DNA from: Actinomycetota bacterium
GTDB taxonomy: Bacteria; Actinomycetota; Thermoleophilia; Gaiellales; Gaiellaceae
DNA length: 6,759 bases
NCBI GenBank assembly: GCA_013812265.1
Contig: JACCTQ010000087.1
Span: 1-6,759, forward strand
Reading direction: 5' to 3'
This document shows, one piece after another, positions 5,861 to 6,759 of this stretch. Below the pieces are notes generated by a model, which saw only the letters and a list, made by a program, of their open reading frames with translations, made no database searches and had not been told where the DNA came from. How positions within the stretch are numbered: position 1 is the first letter of the stretch; every line of letters starts with the position of its first letter. The translations under genes were made by a program, and so were the position numbers.

Positions 5861-5878
5861 GGTCGCGGGGGCCCGACC
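5861..5878 (-). terminator. Weak hairpin just after the DUF3179 stop
   Basis: GGTCG (5861-5865) and CGACC (5874-5878) form a five-pair stem around an eight-base GC-rich loop, six bases beyond the DUF3179 stop codon. It is placed as a terminator would be, but it is short and has no T-run. Confidence 0.2.
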
Positions 5879-5883
5879 TGGCG

Positions 5884-6759
5884 CTACTCGCCCGGCCAGA
5901 TGGTCGTCTCGGGGGCGAATGCCGCCCAGGCGAACCAGAAGTGGTCCCCGTGGACCACCGGCTCGAGCTGTGATCCACTGAGCTCGCCGTCGATGGCCGC
6001 TCCCGCGATCGTCCACGTCGAACCGGTCTCCCGGTCGCGTATCGGAGCGGCCTCGTCGGCGTCGCGCGCGAACGTCAACCGGCGGCCGTCCACCTCCGGC
6101 CGGAAGACGCCGGTGGCGCCGATGTCCTTGCTCTCGTCGATGTTCGGGCCGTCCAGGGCGGAGACCGTGCCCGGCGTCCAGAAGACGACGATTTCCTCGC
6201 CGCCGACGGTGGCCGTCGCCACGCCGTCCTTCCGGAGTTCGGAGTACGGAAAGGCGACGGCCTCGCTCTCCTGCCCCACCGTCACCACCCGCTCCTTCGG
6301 GGGCAGCCGGCCGTCGAGCTCACCCTCGAAAAGGAAGGGATTCTGGTCGACGGTGTCGTAGCCGACGTACGGGTTCTGACCGTAGTCGCGCGAGATGCCG
6401 GTGTCTCGGTTCAGGACGTCGCCGTCCGGGTGGGCCTGCTCGAAGTCGGCGAGCGAGACGATCTGGGCCGGCAGGAACGTGAGCTTCGCGCCCGTGAGCT
6501 CGCCGACGATGGCCTGACCCGTCGCCTGCTGCCACCAACTCTCGGTCTGGCGGTCGTACATCACGAGGTCGCTAAAGCGGAGGTTCCCGGTGGTCCCGAA
6601 GTCGTGCACCGTGCCGTCCAGCTCCCGCTCGAAGACGAGCGCGGTGTTGCACAGCGGGCAGAATGTCACGACGACCGGGACCTGGCCGAGGACGTCATTC
6701 GCGATCTCGTGCCACATGAGGATCGCGAGCGGGTACGCGCGCGCCTCCCCGCCGACCGC
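5884..6759 (-). CDS. DUF3179 domain protein, N-terminus cut by window edge
   Basis: 291 residues are visible. The frame is open to the right edge, so the ATG at 6717 is internal. The 14 codons before it read AVGGEARAYPLAIL, the usual DUF3179 opening. Further family hallmarks in order are WHEIAND (16-22), VTFCPLCNTALVF (31-43), LVMYDRQTESWWQQ (65-78), DTGISRDYG and NPYVGYD. A C-terminal half with a second repeat-like section (STWTIAGAAIDGELSGSQLEPV) follows. DUF3179 has no established biochemical role that I can name. The only two visible cysteines are Cys34 and Cys37 of CPLC, which suggests metal binding or thiol chemistry (inference). A signal peptide, common in this family, would lie outside the window. 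Part of this gene (6227-6430) has a diverged twin fused to the redoxin gene at 118-320. Confidence 0.9.
   Translation of the reverse strand, partial: AVGGEARAYPLAILMWHEIANDVLGQVPVVVTFCPLCNTALVFERELDGTVHDFGTTGNLRFSDLVMYDRQTESWWQQATGQAIVGELTGAKLTFLPAQIVSLADFEQAHPDGDVLNRDTGISRDYGQNPYVGYDTVDQNPFLFEGELDGRLPPKERVVTVGQESEAVAFPYSELRKDGVATATVGGEEIVVFWTPGTVSALDGPNIDESKDIGATGVFRPEVDGRRLTFARDADEAAPIRDRETGSTWTIAGAAIDGELSGSQLEPVVHGDHFWFAWAAFAPETTIWPGE
6227..6430 (-). repeat. DUF3179 block, counterpart of 118-320
   Basis: This is the internal part of the DUF3179 gene that also appears, diverged and with one base fewer, at 118-320. It is in frame here and flanked by DUF3179 sequence on both sides, so this is the native context. 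It encodes the stretch from PDGDVL through GISRDYG and PYVGYDTVDQ to EAVAF. Confidence 0.85.

Noticed and set aside
6320..6538. Minus-strand 72-codon frame inside the DUF3179 gene
   Set aside because: It is an alternate-frame shadow; the family motifs are in the other frame.

Overview
The window is high-GC bacterial DNA with GTG and TTG starts used freely. A Gram-positive-like or monoderm high-GC lineage (for example Actinomycetota such as Thermoleophilia, or Chloroflexota) fits the redoxin lipoprotein, short CcdA and DUF3179 set. No marker gene fixes the taxon, so this is inference.

Left part (1-1530, minus strand): a short CcdA-type thiol transporter is followed by a redoxin lipoprotein. 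The C-terminal part of that lipoprotein is not redoxin sequence. It is a ~200 bp block about 90% identical to the inside of the DUF3179 gene at the right end of the window, joined at a shared 20 bp. The block carries a one-base deletion and then runs straight into a second, exact copy of the lipoprotein gene's 5' end, which leaves the window at base 1. This is either a real tandem, chimeric rearrangement or an assembly artefact; the sequence alone cannot decide.

Centre (1788-4065, plus strand): a two-gene operon. The first gene is a large, cysteine-rich radical SAM enzyme of the COG1964 / tetraether-lipid-synthase-like (Tes) type. The second is a class I SAM methyltransferase starting 13 bases later. 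A six-codon leader ORF bridges them through ATGA and GTGA overlaps. This pair is the most interesting intact system here.

Right of centre (4123-5588, minus strand): a class I methyltransferase, with a TTG start set by a perfect AAGGAGG, is followed by an SRPBCC-fold protein. They are convergent with the radical SAM operon, and a GC-rich hairpin sits in the 57 bp between the two transcription units.

Right end (5589-6759): about 295 bp without an intact gene holds what looks like a decayed alpha/beta-hydrolase start on the plus strand. Beyond it lies a DUF3179 protein on the minus strand, cut by the window edge, whose only two in-window cysteines form its CPLC motif. CcdA, redoxin and DUF3179 together suggest an extracytoplasmic thiol-redox theme, but the DUF3179 role is unknown. 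I saw no tRNA, rRNA, CRISPR array or transposase.
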